A stretch of DNA of 64,000 nucleotides, from NCBI GenBank assembly GCA_944470555.2, contig OX104128.1, positions 42,391,920-42,455,919 of the forward strand, in the 5' to 3' direction. A program made the translations under genes and the position numbers. Position 1 is the stretch's first letter, and every line of letters begins with the position of its first letter. Shown one piece after another: positions 38,837 to 50,519 of this stretch. Origin of the DNA: Heterobilharzia americana. Its lineage: Eukaryota; Platyhelminthes; Trematoda; Strigeidida; Schistosomatidae. The notes below the pieces were generated by a model. The model did no database searches. It was not told the DNA's origin and saw only the letters and a program-made list of their open reading frames with translations.

Positions 38837-41800
38837 TGACCAATCAGAATCAAGAATATGAAATACAACGTATTTATCAAGAGAAATGTTACTTTATTTG
38901 CAATTTATTAATTTGTTTTACTTGAGAAATAAATATATCTTGGTTTTAAATAGGTTAATCATCTTCGAAAACCATACGATTTTTTGCGTTGCTATTAATC
39001 CATATGAGATAATATAAAGGTTTTAAGAGGTTTCTAAGATTACTGCACATATTTTCAAGTTTGTTTGTTTGCACTCCAGTTGTCCGGTCAACGAAGTGCA
39101 TATTGTGAATAACAGCTTGTTGGAGGCAACCTATTCCAGATAAAGGCAAACAAAACTTCCAAGCATCTCTCCATATTGTGACACCCTAATGCGACGTACT
39201 TTCGCAGAACCGCTAAGATAGGCATTTCTTATCTATTCTTTATCCACTAAAAGTGTCTATTCTTTGTATTTTGGTTGTATTTACTAGGCATTTGTGGTTT
39301 GCCGAGACAAATGTATGTATACATACAGGGGGTAAGTTATAACGTACTCAGATCTGTTTAATTCATATTCCTTGGTTAGATTCAACTTTTCGAACAAGAT
39401 ATCCTCTACTTCAACCACATTACCTTTTTCAACAAATTCTATATACAACTTGCAGTTTAAAAATCATCAAAGGGTTTTGCAGCGTCAATCACACGAAAAA
39501 CGGAAAAAACGAATGTCTGAATAAATCATCTCATAACTCATAAGTTGTCCTCAAGGTTTTATGTCACTAAATTTTGGTCGAACCCAAATATTTATTTTGC
39601 TATTACTAAAACTATCAGATCATAAGGAAACATCGATGCATTATTCACTCACTTATATCATTTGCTCCACTGTTATCTGACCTCAGATTTATTATAGAAT
39701 TTCATACATTTTTCTGAATTACAAACTTGAATAAATTGTCAGTCTCCTAAAGGGAAGAACACCAATGATGTATAGAACAGACAAGATAAAAGATTGCTTT
39801 TGAGTTTCAAAAAAATCTTTTAGTTCAACTAAGAAGAAGAAGAACATTAGTGTTCTCTTACTTATTCACTTTGGATTGCTTTTTCTGAAGTTATATTCAT
39901 GTGAGATAAAGAAGATGCAGTCAAATGTTATTTGAAGGACAACAACAAATTTAGGGAGCAGTAGACAGGTGTTTCGTTCTAAATTTATACATCTCAGATT
40001 GTTGCAAGACTTAATTTCTACGAAAGGCGATTCCAAATTGGATTGGCAGCACTTACTTCTGATAAGAATGCAACTAGTCAACCTAATGTCATAGATGCTA
40101 CCTATAGATATATTCCCTTTCTTCCTAAGCACCAACATTGATAAGCAGTGCATTTTTTTAATGGATGACATTATTATCTGCCACATCGTGGCTGACCGTT
40201 GATATGGAGCAATTTGGAGAAATTGTTTGCTAACAAAACAGACGAAGAATAACTGAATGAGGGCAAAGGTCGATGCGCACCAAGCTTGTGAAATTTATTC
40301 GAGAACTATTCATGTAGTCTGAAAAGATTTTTTTGTCTTTTTGACTTCGGTACTGTATCTACATTTTCTACTGAATATTTTGCTTCCAATAAAAACGGGT
40401 AATTTAATAAGTAAAGGAGTTTTAAATTTCAGGGATTACTGTAGCTAATGACAACGGTGTATGTCAAAATATATAAAATGAAAAAGATCAAATATTGGTG
40501 TCATGAAGTTTCGTAATAAATTTTAGGATAATTTCTTGTCTACGGTGCTGCTTGCTGAATGACAGTACACTCTTGCAATGATCTTCTAGAAACATCTGTA
40601 ACCAACTCTAACATGATAGCATCTAAATTCTCGAACTGCCAGACTAATATTTCAATGAAAAATGATATGTATGCGACATTTTTTTAAAATAAACCCATTG
40701 ACATTGAATTTCAAAATGTTAAATTGTTGAACTGGTCAACAATGAGAATTGAAAGTGAATTATGAATTTATTTAGTAATTATACAGGACTTCATAAACTA
40801 AATAAATGATGTGAAAACACATATGCAAAGAAGAGTTTCAAATATGAAAGGAAATACGTTATGTACACATATATACACAATATGATTTGGTACTTTTTCG
40901 AATTGGTCACTTTCTTTTTCTCGGATGTATTATTTGTGAAATTATGACGAGTGAAGTGCTGATTTTTAAGTTTAAAGGTTAAATAATTCATGCAGTCAAC
41001 ACCGATGCACAATAATTGTAATTCTGAAAAAGCACGTCAGTCAAAATAATACATAGAATGTTTGCCACTCATCACTACTTGAACCAATTAATTTATTTAA
41101 TAAATTCTTTTGACATGATATACAAAATCATGATAATTCCTTATTCAAGTACTACCATTATACTTGTCACTGAATTATTATCTGTTCTATTTAAAATGAC
41201 CTAATGTTAATTTAATCTACACAGTCTTTATCGTCGATTTTCCTATCACCTAAAGTCATTTTACATTTTTACGACCTGTACAAATTGTTGATGTCTCAAT
41301 CTGTGTTACATATGTACTTAGTCCTGTAGGGAATCATCTCGTCAGATGACTACTTCTGAAATTTCAGTTTTATCAAACCGTTTTTCCTTAACATTCTTTA
41401 ATTCTTTGTCAAGAATACTCAACATGTGTAGATATATAGGTGAAAGTGTGAAACTTGAAGGTTTTTAAACTAATGAATATTCAGTGTATTTCTTATTGAT
41501 GATAAGGGAAATGTTGGATTTCACGATGAGGTACAATAGCACTGCAAAGTACTACAAAAGTTGACAGACAACTACATAGGTTTTTGCATGTAGAAAAATT
41601 CTTAAGTGTGTATTCGCAGACAAATTCTTTTCTTAGAACACTTACAGTCTATTTGGGCTAACATTTTCTTACGAAAAATCTGATGTAGAAAAGAATATAA
41701 TACGGCAAAACAAAATCATTTACGATCGAAAGAGTCAAGTAAACTTAACCTTTTTATTTGGAGATGTAAATTTGTTTTAAATTATGAACGACAGAAAACA

Positions 41801-42690
41801 AATGTGACATAATTTTGCAAAATGAGGTACGAAGTAAAAGATGAGTGGTTATTTGCATCGTTTAAAGAGAAAAATCTTCACTAAAAAGCGAATCGAGTCA
41901 ACAGGCTACTTCTACACATGCATTCATCTTTCACCATGATTAATAACGCTACCAACTTCATACAACTCTTTACTGAAACAAGAATAAACATAGTTTAGGA
42001 GAAAGGAAGCTAATAAACTAGTTTTGAGTGCATTAAGTTGATAAAGCATATTCTGAAGATCGATAACCACGCATTCAACCACTGAATAACATTTCCATTA
42101 TTATCAAATGATTTTCTAGATATTGTATTCCTTCAAAGCTCAGAGAAGTAAACTGGGAACAGAAATGAGTTAAATATAGACTAAGTAACGTATACTGTGC
42201 AACAGGACATGAACAGAAAACTTCTCTGTAACAAATTCTACAATGGTTTCTTCCTTCCTGTTTCGTTCCAATAACTTTTAAGTTATTACACATTATACCA
42301 ACAATATTGTTTTCATTGAAATTTCGAAATGAAAACAGTTTTATCCCTACCGATATGAAATTCTCTATAGTTGGTTATCTTTTTCCTGAGTTTTCAATGA
42401 CCTCTCTACTAGGAAAGTCGAAACAGACATAACTTTCGTAAGAGGAGCTTGTCTTTTGAGAACTGGGAAGAGAAATGAGTTAAATGTGGACTAAATAACG
42501 TATACTGTGCAACAGAACATGAACAGAAAACTTCTCTGTAACAAATTCTACAATGATTTCTTTCTTTCTGTTTACTTTCAATAACTTTTAAGTTGAACTT
42601 GGCGGGGTTGTGGGGATTTAGAGACTTTTCAGGCTGGTATTCATCATTGACTGACATCAGTTGGAGGAACATCTGAAACCTGGGAACACT

Positions 42691-42726
42691 GTACAGTTGT
42701 TTCGTCCTAGTATGGGGCTTCCGCAG
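42691..42726 (-). ncRNA. Hammerhead remnant, minus arm of the 42.6-43.1 kb composite
   Basis: The minus strand reads CTGCGGA (expected CTGANGA, so A6 is changed), a stem II with CCCCATACTAGGAC, and an intact GAAA (42703-42700). Confidence 0.5.
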
Positions 42727-43030
42727 CCCACACCCACGACCCAGTCAGAGATCGATCACATCACCTTCAGGTTCTGTGGCTCGCATGTTACCTACCATTG
42801 AGCTACTGGGTCGGAATCCAGTAGTCCATATTTCCAACTTCTGCCAGTTCACGATACAGCGCGACTGCCACCCATCCTTATAGTTGATTATTTGTCTTCA
42901 TGGTCACTGAGTTTACCCCACTGGTCACAACTTTTCATTGGAACTTCAGGAATCACCTCTCGAAGCTAGCCACCAATGAGCACATGAAGGTCGTGGGTTC
43001 GATCCCTGGCAAGGTCGTGGGCGCGCACTG

Positions 43031-43065
43031 TTGAGGAGTCCCACACTAGGATGAAACAGCTCTCC
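43031..43065 (+). ncRNA. Hammerhead remnant, plus arm of the 42.6-43.1 kb composite
   Basis: TTGAGGA (C3 to T), stem II GTCC-CACACTA-GGAT with one wobble, an intact GAAA (43053-43056), and CTC at the position of the cleavage triplet. Confidence 0.55.
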
Positions 43066-44384
43066 AATGCTCCCAATGTTCTTCTAACTGATGTCAATCC
43101 ATGATTAATACCAGCTTAAAAAATGTTTAAGTTGTTGCACATCATACCAACAATATGGTTTTCATTATAATTCCAAAATCAAAAAAGTTTCCTTCCCACC
43201 GAGATGAAATGCTCCACGGTTGGTTATCTTTTTCAGAGTTTTCAACGATCTTTCTACTAGGAAAGGTAAAGAAAAAAAACTTTCGTATGAGGAACTTTTC
43301 TTTTGAAGAATATTAGGAATATGAAAAATGTCACAAGCTGAAAGTAGACAGAGATTGCATTCAAACTTCAAACTTATCAATGACAAGTAACCAATACTCT
43401 GAGGTTATATATCAACCGCTTCCTTCTCTAACTTGCTATGTGGGACTTGAATACTAATATTTCCAATTTAGAAATATAGTCATGGTGATTTATTTCAGTT
43501 GTCCATAAGCCATGATTCATGTTGGATAGGATCATGAGCAAAGGTAACTAAAGTGTTTTACTTAAGTGACAATGCTTTTGCGAGCTTAAAACGTCTTATT
43601 TACTCCTCCAGTGAATTAAGCCAATCGAAAGCGAATTTTAAGTGTCTTGGTGGTAGAATATTTTGGTTTTTATGGTCATGTATCCATTCAGTTTTCCTCC
43701 ATTTGGCGTAAAATTGAATTGAGTAGACCTCCGACAGGAATGTTAGAAGGACAAAGAGAGCTACTAACCAAGGATGTTAGTGACATTTTAAAGAGAAAAA
43801 CAGGAAAGAGAAAATAAGGTAGCAGTAAACGAAGTAATAAACCTTCAAAGTTAATCATGTTTCACCTTCAGTATTGACTAAAAAAGACTTCTTGACTTCC
43901 TCATAAAAAATAGCATTTTAAGATATGATATTTCGTCTTCACTCAACGTCATATACCTGAAAACTCTTCAATCATAATCATGATTCCTTCCCTGCCTAAT
44001 CCACTATAAAAGTGATGGGCATGATGCTAACCTTTTATGGAACCATCTATTCATTACATATTTCTCCCTCCTGAAACTCCAAAAATCCATAGAGATATGA
44101 CTGAATATTTTGATAACTAGCCTCTGAAATTCAACACAGCATTTGTTCAATTATTGTCTATTTAGTTTTCTCTACTAAAAAGACGAAGAACACGTTAGTC
44201 TATTACCAGTTTACGTTTCATCTGAACACAAAAAACAAACAACTAAATACACAACTGACAGTAATTATTTTTTCGTCTCATCTGATTATTCCTGCCACAA
44301 TCGCTTCAGTAATTAAGACGCCTTCTTGTTCTGTGTGAATAACATAAAAAACTGTGCTGTTAAATGTTTGCAGGCAATCGGCAA

Positions 44385-44850
44385 GAAGCTACGACTGACC
44401 TAGGTTGGCACTTGTCAGCAAGGCATATTTGCAACTTTGACAAGAATGATGCCCCCCCCCTAAGAAATGAACCCGTGTCAACCAATGTTATGGTTAATGA
44501 CGTTACGACTGATCTGTTTTCGCTGAGAACGATCTCCTGTATGACTAAATTAGATGCATTATTCGGTCACTGGCAAGTGAGTAAGTTCATGTTGTCTAGT
44601 CATTGGTACTGACTGAATCTGATCTATCATTTTCTAATGTTCTCTCAAGGTTACAGGTCCACCCTGCCGACAAACGCCAAAGTCCAGGGCTTACTTCCGA
44701 TTATCTTTAACCACCAATAAAAATCAAAGTGCACCATGGTGATAAGTCTTCTAGCTTGATGATCTATACTACAAAATGATCGATAGAATTCCGTCAGGAC
44801 TCAGGATTTAACAAAATGAAACTAGTTACTCTCTAGTTTCCAGCTAATGT
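44385..44850. mobile_element. Head-to-head pair of SM-alpha-like SINE units
   Basis: The minus unit shows CCTAGGTTGGCACTTGTCAG (44399-44418, hammerhead side), GCAAGGCATATTTGCAAC, the tRNA-like domain around 44470-44520 and the inverted 3' module near 44565-44620. The plus unit shows AACGCCAAAGTCCAGGGCTT near 44675-44694 and the 3' module AAAATGATCGATAGAATTCC near 44775. A run of ten C lies at 44452-44461. Both hammerhead cores are lost. Confidence 0.55.
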
Positions 44851-45526
44851 ACAATAAAACTTTTATTGATTGCGCTATCAAATATTGTCAAGGTACATTT
44901 TCGCTATACAGAGTCAGTTCACCTTTAAAAATGAGCTATTTATTGAATAAATACCTATCTAATTACTTTTTCATACAGAAAAACTTTCAATTAGGTAATG
45001 AATTTTCACAAAGTAAAATAACCAAAACGATGGACCATATCACATAACACTCAATTAAAGCTGATAATTCAGTAGGTATCTCGAAAAGGTTTCCTTACAA
45101 GATAAGTTTTAAGCGTTTAGCTTCAACCTTCATTGTCACATTTGGTTACTGACCAGCAAGAATTAGGCGTCTTCATCTAAATCTAATATCTGTCGTTTTA
45201 CAGCTTCATTAATTGAATTTTATACTTGGTATCACTGCTCCAATATTAAACCCCATAAGCAAGTAAATTAAATCATATATTTTGTAAATATTCTACTAGT
45301 ATAGACAACACATCGGAATTCGTCTTTTCCGTTTTTCGAGGACTAAATAATAATAAGTTTTCTCAAACAATTTTTAACCATTTGTAAAAATTTTAAAAAA
45401 TGTGCAGACCATTTTAGTCAGTATCACTAAACTGGTTCTCAAGACAATTAATGGTTAAATAGCATTTTAAAAACTGAATGCAATCTGTGAATGCATATTT
45501 TTGATTAATTTGAACGTGAATGGAGG

Positions 45527-45666
45527 ACGACTGTAACGGTCACTCTAGTAACAACTGAAAAAACCTATCATGCTTCTTTACTCTATAAGACCTGCCTTTT
45601 TAGCCAAAATGAAGAAACCTAATTGGTTATTTCGTTCTTTGCTAGGGTGGCCTTCAAAGTCGCCTT
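45527..45666. repeat. Fold-back (MITE-like) element, copy 3
   Basis: The two ends pair over about 55 bases with mismatches: GACTGTAACGGTCACTCTAG at left, and the complement of CTAGGGTGGCCTTCAAAGTC at right. The inner parts AAAACCTATCATGCTTCTTT and AAGAAACCTAATTGGTTATT also pair. It belongs to the same family as 8554-8677 and 14262-14376. Confidence 0.6.
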
Positions 45667-47317
45667 GAATTGATCGCTTTAGATATTCAAATACTGATTT
45701 TGAATGGATCATTTACTTTTTTTTATTTGTACACAAGACAGTGTTTTCTGATAGTGGGAGTAAAAAAGCACAACAAACAATCTCTTGAAGAATATATTTA
45801 CATTTATATGAGAAAATGGAATACATTTTAATCAATGATATAAATAGATAAGTATGAGTGACTTCAACTAGTTCAGCTTTTGACTTCAAGCGGACTGATT
45901 ACACTTTGGGTTACCGAAAACTATCCACCGAATTTATCCCATCAGATCCATCCCTTTTAAGTTGTTTTAATCCTATAAATGTCTTTGAAACGCACCAAGT
46001 ACTCCTGAGAACTTTTGAAGTGGTTTCAAATTGCTGTTTTTTAAGCTAACAGCAAAGCATAGGACAAACGATACGCTGGTAAGAGGTGGGCTTATAAATG
46101 CAAGGAAATTTAGTACATTACTATTCCTTGAATAAATATGCCCAATTACAGATTTCGGTACTGGCTCCATAAACGTCTATCGCCAAAATTACAATCGATA
46201 TTGAATTCATTCACTAGTTCACACCAGATGCCTCTTTCACATTATGGCTTTTATTACTGTTACTATTAGCAGTGTTCAAATCCAATGATTATTTCTCCCA
46301 AAGACATTGTACAGGCAATGAATCTGTTGAACTATTACATGTTGAGAAATCCATTATGTACCACACGTCTTGTTTAGAATAAAGCCATTATTATTACTAA
46401 GAATGCTTGTAGAAAGTTTTAATTCATTGTAGATTGCAACCGTTGAATTTCTGTGTTTTTTTCTCATTTGTCCAAAACAAACAAAAATATTGGCTCAAGA
46501 TAAATGGTAACTATCAGAATGCATGATGTACTTCTACGTTACCAGAGTATAAACTTCGTAAACCAAAACTTTTAAAGCAAATAAAGTTATCCATATACAC
46601 AATGTTAATAGAAACATGAAATTTTCCCTGCAATGATAGAAAGAACAAACTGCATCTCTATCCAAAAAAAGTTTAATATTTCACCTACTTGAAAAAAATC
46701 CAACATCATAATTGTTAAAACAATCAAAGGAATTATATGGAAGAAATTTTAACAGTGATATCTGCATGCAGACAAATCAATAGACAACCTTACAGAAAAG
46801 TGCATTAATTCAAGTTGTAACACTTTAAAAAAGCACTTAAAATAAAAATGGATGGAAAAAGAATGACAGTGAATTAAACGAAAGTGTATCATAGGAAAGA
46901 TACTAAAATGTGTAAAGTTTAATAGAAATTTTCAAAACCTCAAAGACGGTAATCATTGTGTACATCTCGCACCATTATAGTTGATTTAGAGCAATAACCC
47001 TACATCGCCCTAGCAACACAATCAATTCACTAAATCAAGTAGCATCACCATGTTGCAGAAGATTTAGATTGTTGTTTCCTCTATTGTTCATAGCAGCCAA
47101 ACAAAACAAAAGATGAAGCATATAAGCGTTACTTATTGATACATGAAAAGACATTTCTACCTGTATCGAACGCCATTCCCCTCAAGACGATCAAATACAT
47201 TAAACCTTCATTAAAATTAAATCCTGAAATATTTATCTCAATGTATTTGAAAAGTTTGCCAAACTGTTACCTATATATTGACCAACAGCATGTATTAATG
47301 TCACTATTATTTGTCCC

Positions 47318-47850
47318 TTGGGTTCCTAGTGGAACGTAGGGCTTCAGTAGCACGTCTGCAGTGCACTCTATTCTCTGCAAACTTCCGAACCTGGCTCCAC
47401 GAGGGCCCAGAAGCTCTCATTTCTTCCTCTCATGATCTCCTCCATGTCAGTCTCGGACGCCCAACTAGTTGTTTCCTACCTGAGTTCCACTCGAGGGCCT
47501 GGCGCGTGATGTCCCCAATCAGCCTTCTCAATGTATGTCCAATTCATCTCCACTTCCTTTTGCTTATATGTTGAGTGATAGGTTCTTGGTTGGTTCGTTG
47601 CCAGAGTTCCTTGTTGCTTATTCTTTCTGGCCATCTGAGCTTGAGTAACGTGCGTAGACAATTGTTGATGAGTGTCTGTAGTTTCTTGGAAGTGGTTTTC
47701 GTGACACGCCAAGTTTCTTAACAATATAGGAGCACTGACTTGATGTTGGTGTTGAAAATCCGGATCTTGTTCTTTATGCTGGGTTGAGTGCAGTAGATCT
47801 CCACACTGGTTTCAGGCTAATAAACGCCTGTCTTACTTTTCCGATCCTGT
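47318..47850 (-). mobile_element. 5'-truncated copy of the RTE-like element (C-terminal RT and 3' end)
   Basis: The complement of this stretch matches 56395-56930 of the element at 53667-56936 closely and without large gaps. It runs from the GCCTTCATTAGCCTGAAACC block through ACTAGGAACCCAAGGGAC at the 3' end. The TAA-repeat tail is degenerate. Truncation at the 5' end is typical of LINE insertion. Confidence 0.85.
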
Positions 47851-48049
47851 ATGGAGGTAGAAATCTAGTAAAAAAAAACAGACAAAGCTTTGAATCAACT
47901 ACTACAGCTATCATAACAAGGTACACGATAGTCAGTGACGCCTCTATGCATAGATATAGTGCTAGGATTGTTATACTGTTGAAATCTATGCCTAAAACTC
48001 ATTGTTTCAAGCCATATTCTTGTTGACACCTGTTTTGTGCATCATTTCC

Positions 48050-48215
48050 TAATAAAATTTGACCTAAAGACAGTGGAATGCAAGACTTGGATTTCGTCCT
48101 ACTTGGGGCTCGTCAGCCTGGTGTAACTGCACCCAAGTGAGTGATGTTGTTCCGACGGAGACTCAAATCCAGTACCTATCGCTCCGAATGCCAAAGTGTT
48201 ATGCACCAGGTCAAG
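48050..48215 (-). mobile_element. Hammerhead-bearing SINE, nearly complete unit
   Basis: The minus strand gives a tRNA-like head with B-box-like GGATTTGAGTCTC (near 48160), GAACAACATCACTCACTT, then a hammerhead and the tail GCATTCCACT. It has the same layout as 1700-1853. No paired inverted unit stands directly beside it. Confidence 0.65.
48077..48118 (-). ncRNA. Hammerhead ribozyme, core conserved
   Basis: On the minus strand CTGACGA (48116-48110), stem II GCCC-CAAGTA-GGAC with one mismatch, GAAA (48095-48092) and a GTC cleavage triplet (48086-48084) are all present. This is the only copy in the window with every conserved core base. Stems I and III are poorly paired, so activity may be weak or absent. 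Confidence 0.65.
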
Positions 48216-48689
48216 AAAGCCAACACTTGTACAACAAGTATCAACTGTTGTTTATTGATAACTGTGATATCCCGTTACCATAATGGGTTGAATTATTTGA
48301 CCTCTAACCTGTTTTGAACAAGTGATAAGCACTAAACGTAATTTCAGTAAGTCCTGTGAACAACCTCTATTTTTTTAGTTTCTCAGGTAACCACTCTCTA
48401 ATAAGACAATCAGTGAGAAAGATATAGGGGTAAAGTTAATCTAAAAAAGGTTGTAGTCGATTTTCAATAGCCTGGATATATCCTGAATATTAAAAAAACT
48501 CTTTCGAAAACTAACTTTCAGACAATATAGAGCTTAAATTAGCCAAATCGTCGTTTGACACTTGTAATTTATCGCTGCTATCAAGGGCCGAATCTCTTTT
48601 GCCTCCGTTGGCAGATGAGCTGTTATGCAGATACCTTGACATTGCCAGATATTCACGATGTTATGTTCGTCTTGGTGAACAGTAATGGA

Positions 48690-48885
48690 ACCCATGATAT
48701 GCGTTTCGTCCTACTTGACTATCGTTACCTAATGGATAACCCTTGGGCATTTAAAGTGGTGGGTGCTTGGCGTGAGCATCGGTAGGAAGACCATTGTTCA
48801 CTGGGGTACAGGTGCATTCAGTTAATGAGTCCCAAATAAAACTAAACGCGCGTACTGCATTCCACTACCAGTCACCAAGGTGAAT
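48690..48885. mobile_element. Inverted pair of hammerhead-SINE remnants
   Basis: The minus-strand GCGTTTCGTCCTACTTGACT (48701-48720) keeps GAAA and half of stem II. The plus-strand hammerhead side lies at 48812-48866. The sequence between them is too decayed to show the tRNA-like heads clearly. Confidence 0.5.
48812..48866 (+). ncRNA. Hammerhead ribozyme remnant
   Basis: GTGCATTCAG, TTAATGA (for CTGATGA), GTCCCAAATAAAAC in place of stem II, TAAA for GAAA, then CGCGCGTA and CTGCATTCCACT. The layout matches the schistosome hammerhead, but several catalytic bases are lost. Confidence 0.6.
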
Positions 48886-49398
48886 ATGTCCAAATAGCCA
48901 TTTAAAACTACCTGTGGAAACTATATTTCTCATTAAAATCCACTATACATAATATTTCCACAACAGTTTGTTTCAAAATATCACCCGCGTATACTGAATA
49001 TCTAACCAAAATATGTGCCTTTATTGAATACGTTACATTTTGCCAATCAGTTCATGATATATATGAAGATGCAAATTTCCACTGGATTAGCAAATGTATA
49101 GGATGAGATTTCCTTTCTTGACTTCGTACTACAACATTTTATCGTAATCTTTATAGCATGCTGAAATGGTGAATTCTTCAGTCGTATACGCATTAAAACA
49201 GTCCATTAATAATCATATGTCGAAAAGCAGCGTTTTTTTTCTCTGTTGTGGATTGATCATTGTACAGACTTATTAAGATGGAAGTATGACGTGAAAATTC
49301 TTGTAATATTCATACAGTCTTTGAACTTCATTTCGCGTAATTTACTAACAATAATAAATTGGGCTGTTTTCAAGTAATAGATCAAGACTAATTACATT

Positions 49399-49575
49399 TA
49401 ATATTTTGTTGATTGGTGACTGAAGTGAAAGGAAAATCTGGTTAGCAGTCGGGTCTCGTAGTTCAGCCGGCAGGACACCGACCCGGGAACCCGGTGGTTA
49501 CTAGTTGCAAACCTGTCACTGCCCGAATTTTTATTTTGACCCCAATCATCACCCAGTAATAATATTTTGTTGATT
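49399..49575 (+). mobile_element. tRNA-derived SINE with 16-bp target-site duplication
   Basis: The element (49415-49559, 145 bp) is bounded by two identical copies of TAATATTTTGTTGATT (49399-49414 and 49560-49575), the mark of target-primed retroposition. It contains an A-box TAGTTCAGCCGGCAGG near 49460 and a B-box-like TAGTTGCAAACC near 49501, at tRNA spacing. The tail TTTTATTTTGACCCCAATCATC is shared with copies at 19292 and 34195. No hammerhead is present. The intact duplication suggests it is younger than its neighbours. Confidence 0.85.
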
Positions 49576-50034
49576 TGAACTAACTATTTAGTTCTATGCT
49601 TTGGGATGATGTTTAAAATATACGTGATACATACCTTTCATAAGATTGTTATTTAGAATAATTGCGTCTGTTTGAAGATAGCTATGCTTCAAAATCTATA
49701 TGACTGCTTAAACAGATCAACATTTCATCTCACCACACATGATGGAATATAATTAGTAACCATATGGCATCCAGTATCCAAAACATCCGTATCCGTGTCC
49801 GACTTCAGTTTAACTTCAGACAAGATATTTGTTTCAATATGAAGTTACTGACTGAGTGACAAAATCAAAGTAGAACCTCGCATACAGGTGCAATGGCTCA
49901 AGTTGCTACACTTCACAGTCGAACACCAAGAATAGATGGAAAGAAGATTAATATCAAGGAAGGTAAAGTAGTGTACGAGAATAAACAGTATAAAGGTAAA
50001 AGTTAGCGCAAACATTCAAACTTTAGAAGATGTC

Positions 50035-50410
50035 AAAGAGTAAATACATCTACGCCACTGTGATCGATTTAAAACAATATCACCAAGAATCCTCAACCAC
50101 TGGTCTCTTTCGACTTGGCCAGCCCAACTAGGTAGTCTACTTCTCTCCCAGAGGGTTCAATCCAACAGTAAGAGACCTTAACTGACCTCAGTCCTTGGTC
50201 TGGATACCCTAAAACCTCTTCCAATCTAATCCAACTTCTTTTGCATGGCACGTCGATGTAGACGGTGGCTCAGGATGCGCCATACATATCCAAGTCATTT
50301 CAGCCGATGAAGGTTCACAACCTGATCAATTGACTTGCCTGTCTTACCTATTCACTGGAAAGTGTTGTTTGCCTATCTCCGCGATGGCTTCTTGTATTTC
50401 TAAAACGGGG
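50035..50410 (-). mobile_element. Decayed LINE fragment, C-terminal RT region
   Basis: On the minus strand: VNLHRLKWLGYVWRI (about 50315-50270), HRLHRRAM, then WERSRLPSWAGQVERDQWL (about 50165-50105). This matches the HRLRWLGHVLRM and W-...SRLPGWGPRD--QWL blocks at the C-terminus of flatworm non-LTR elements. It ends about 110 bp before the GPCR exon 2 acceptor. Confidence 0.75.
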
Positions 50411-50519
50411 GCCTAGTTTTATTAAAACAAAATGAGTGACTTCTTTAGTAAACTTATCATTTTGTAACTCAGTAAAAGGTTATTGTTTAAATTTTATCCT
50501 GCTTATTGTTTACTTTCAG

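Larger units (their letters stand above)
42597..43125. mobile_element. Palindromic SINE/hammerhead composite inserted in the tandem repeat
   Basis: The insertion lies between two copies of TTTAAGTT (ending 42596; beginning ~43126), while the first tandem copy shows the uninterrupted site. About 110 bp at each end are inverted repeats: GCTGGTATT-ATCAT at left and its complement at right, then GACATCAGTT-GA-GAACAT, then TGTTTC-TCCTAGT-TGGG. Each arm holds a hammerhead remnant. Inside, a minus-strand A-box TAGCTCAATGGTAGG lies near 42800-42815 and a plus-strand B-box GTGGGTTCGATCCC near 42995-43008. It is therefore two tRNA-derived units head to head. Confidence 0.7.
42142..43305. repeat. Tandem duplication of a ~310-bp unit, second copy interrupted
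   Basis: AACTGGGAA-AGAAATGAG...AACGTATACTGTGCAACAG (around 42181) recurs 310 bp later (around 42491) with few differences. The second half of the unit, containing TTGGTTATCTTTTTC at 42371, recurs at 43220, that is 849 bp later. The extra ~539 bp in the second copy is the insertion at 42597-43125. The ORF-like runs in these units on the minus strand simply repeat each other. No function is seen. Confidence 0.85.
620..50519 (+). other. Giant phase-2 intron of the GPCR gene, ~49.9 kb
   Basis: The intron starts GTAAGT and ends in a pyrimidine-rich tract followed by CAG at 50517-50519. The joined codon AG|A gives Arg142, and the TM2-TM3 order is correct across the junction. I found no convincing additional exon inside. 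The content is mostly unique AT-rich DNA with scattered repeats, described separately. I recognise nothing in these longer stretches: 620-1690, 5900-8550, 8680-11290, 11354-13340, 13400-14260, 14380-15280, 16000-19090, 20110-21900, 22310-25720, 25830-30210, 33130-34190, 34300-36280, 36400-38610, 38840-42140, 43310-44380, 44850-45520, 45670-47310. Some of these probably contain repeats too decayed to read by eye. An alternative first exon or a nested transcript cannot be excluded. Confidence 0.75.

Noticed and set aside
50506..50519. ATG upstream of exon 2 as a separate gene start
   Set aside because: It lies inside the pyrimidine tract and acceptor, and a receptor starting there would lack TM1 and TM2, which exon 1 supplies in phase.
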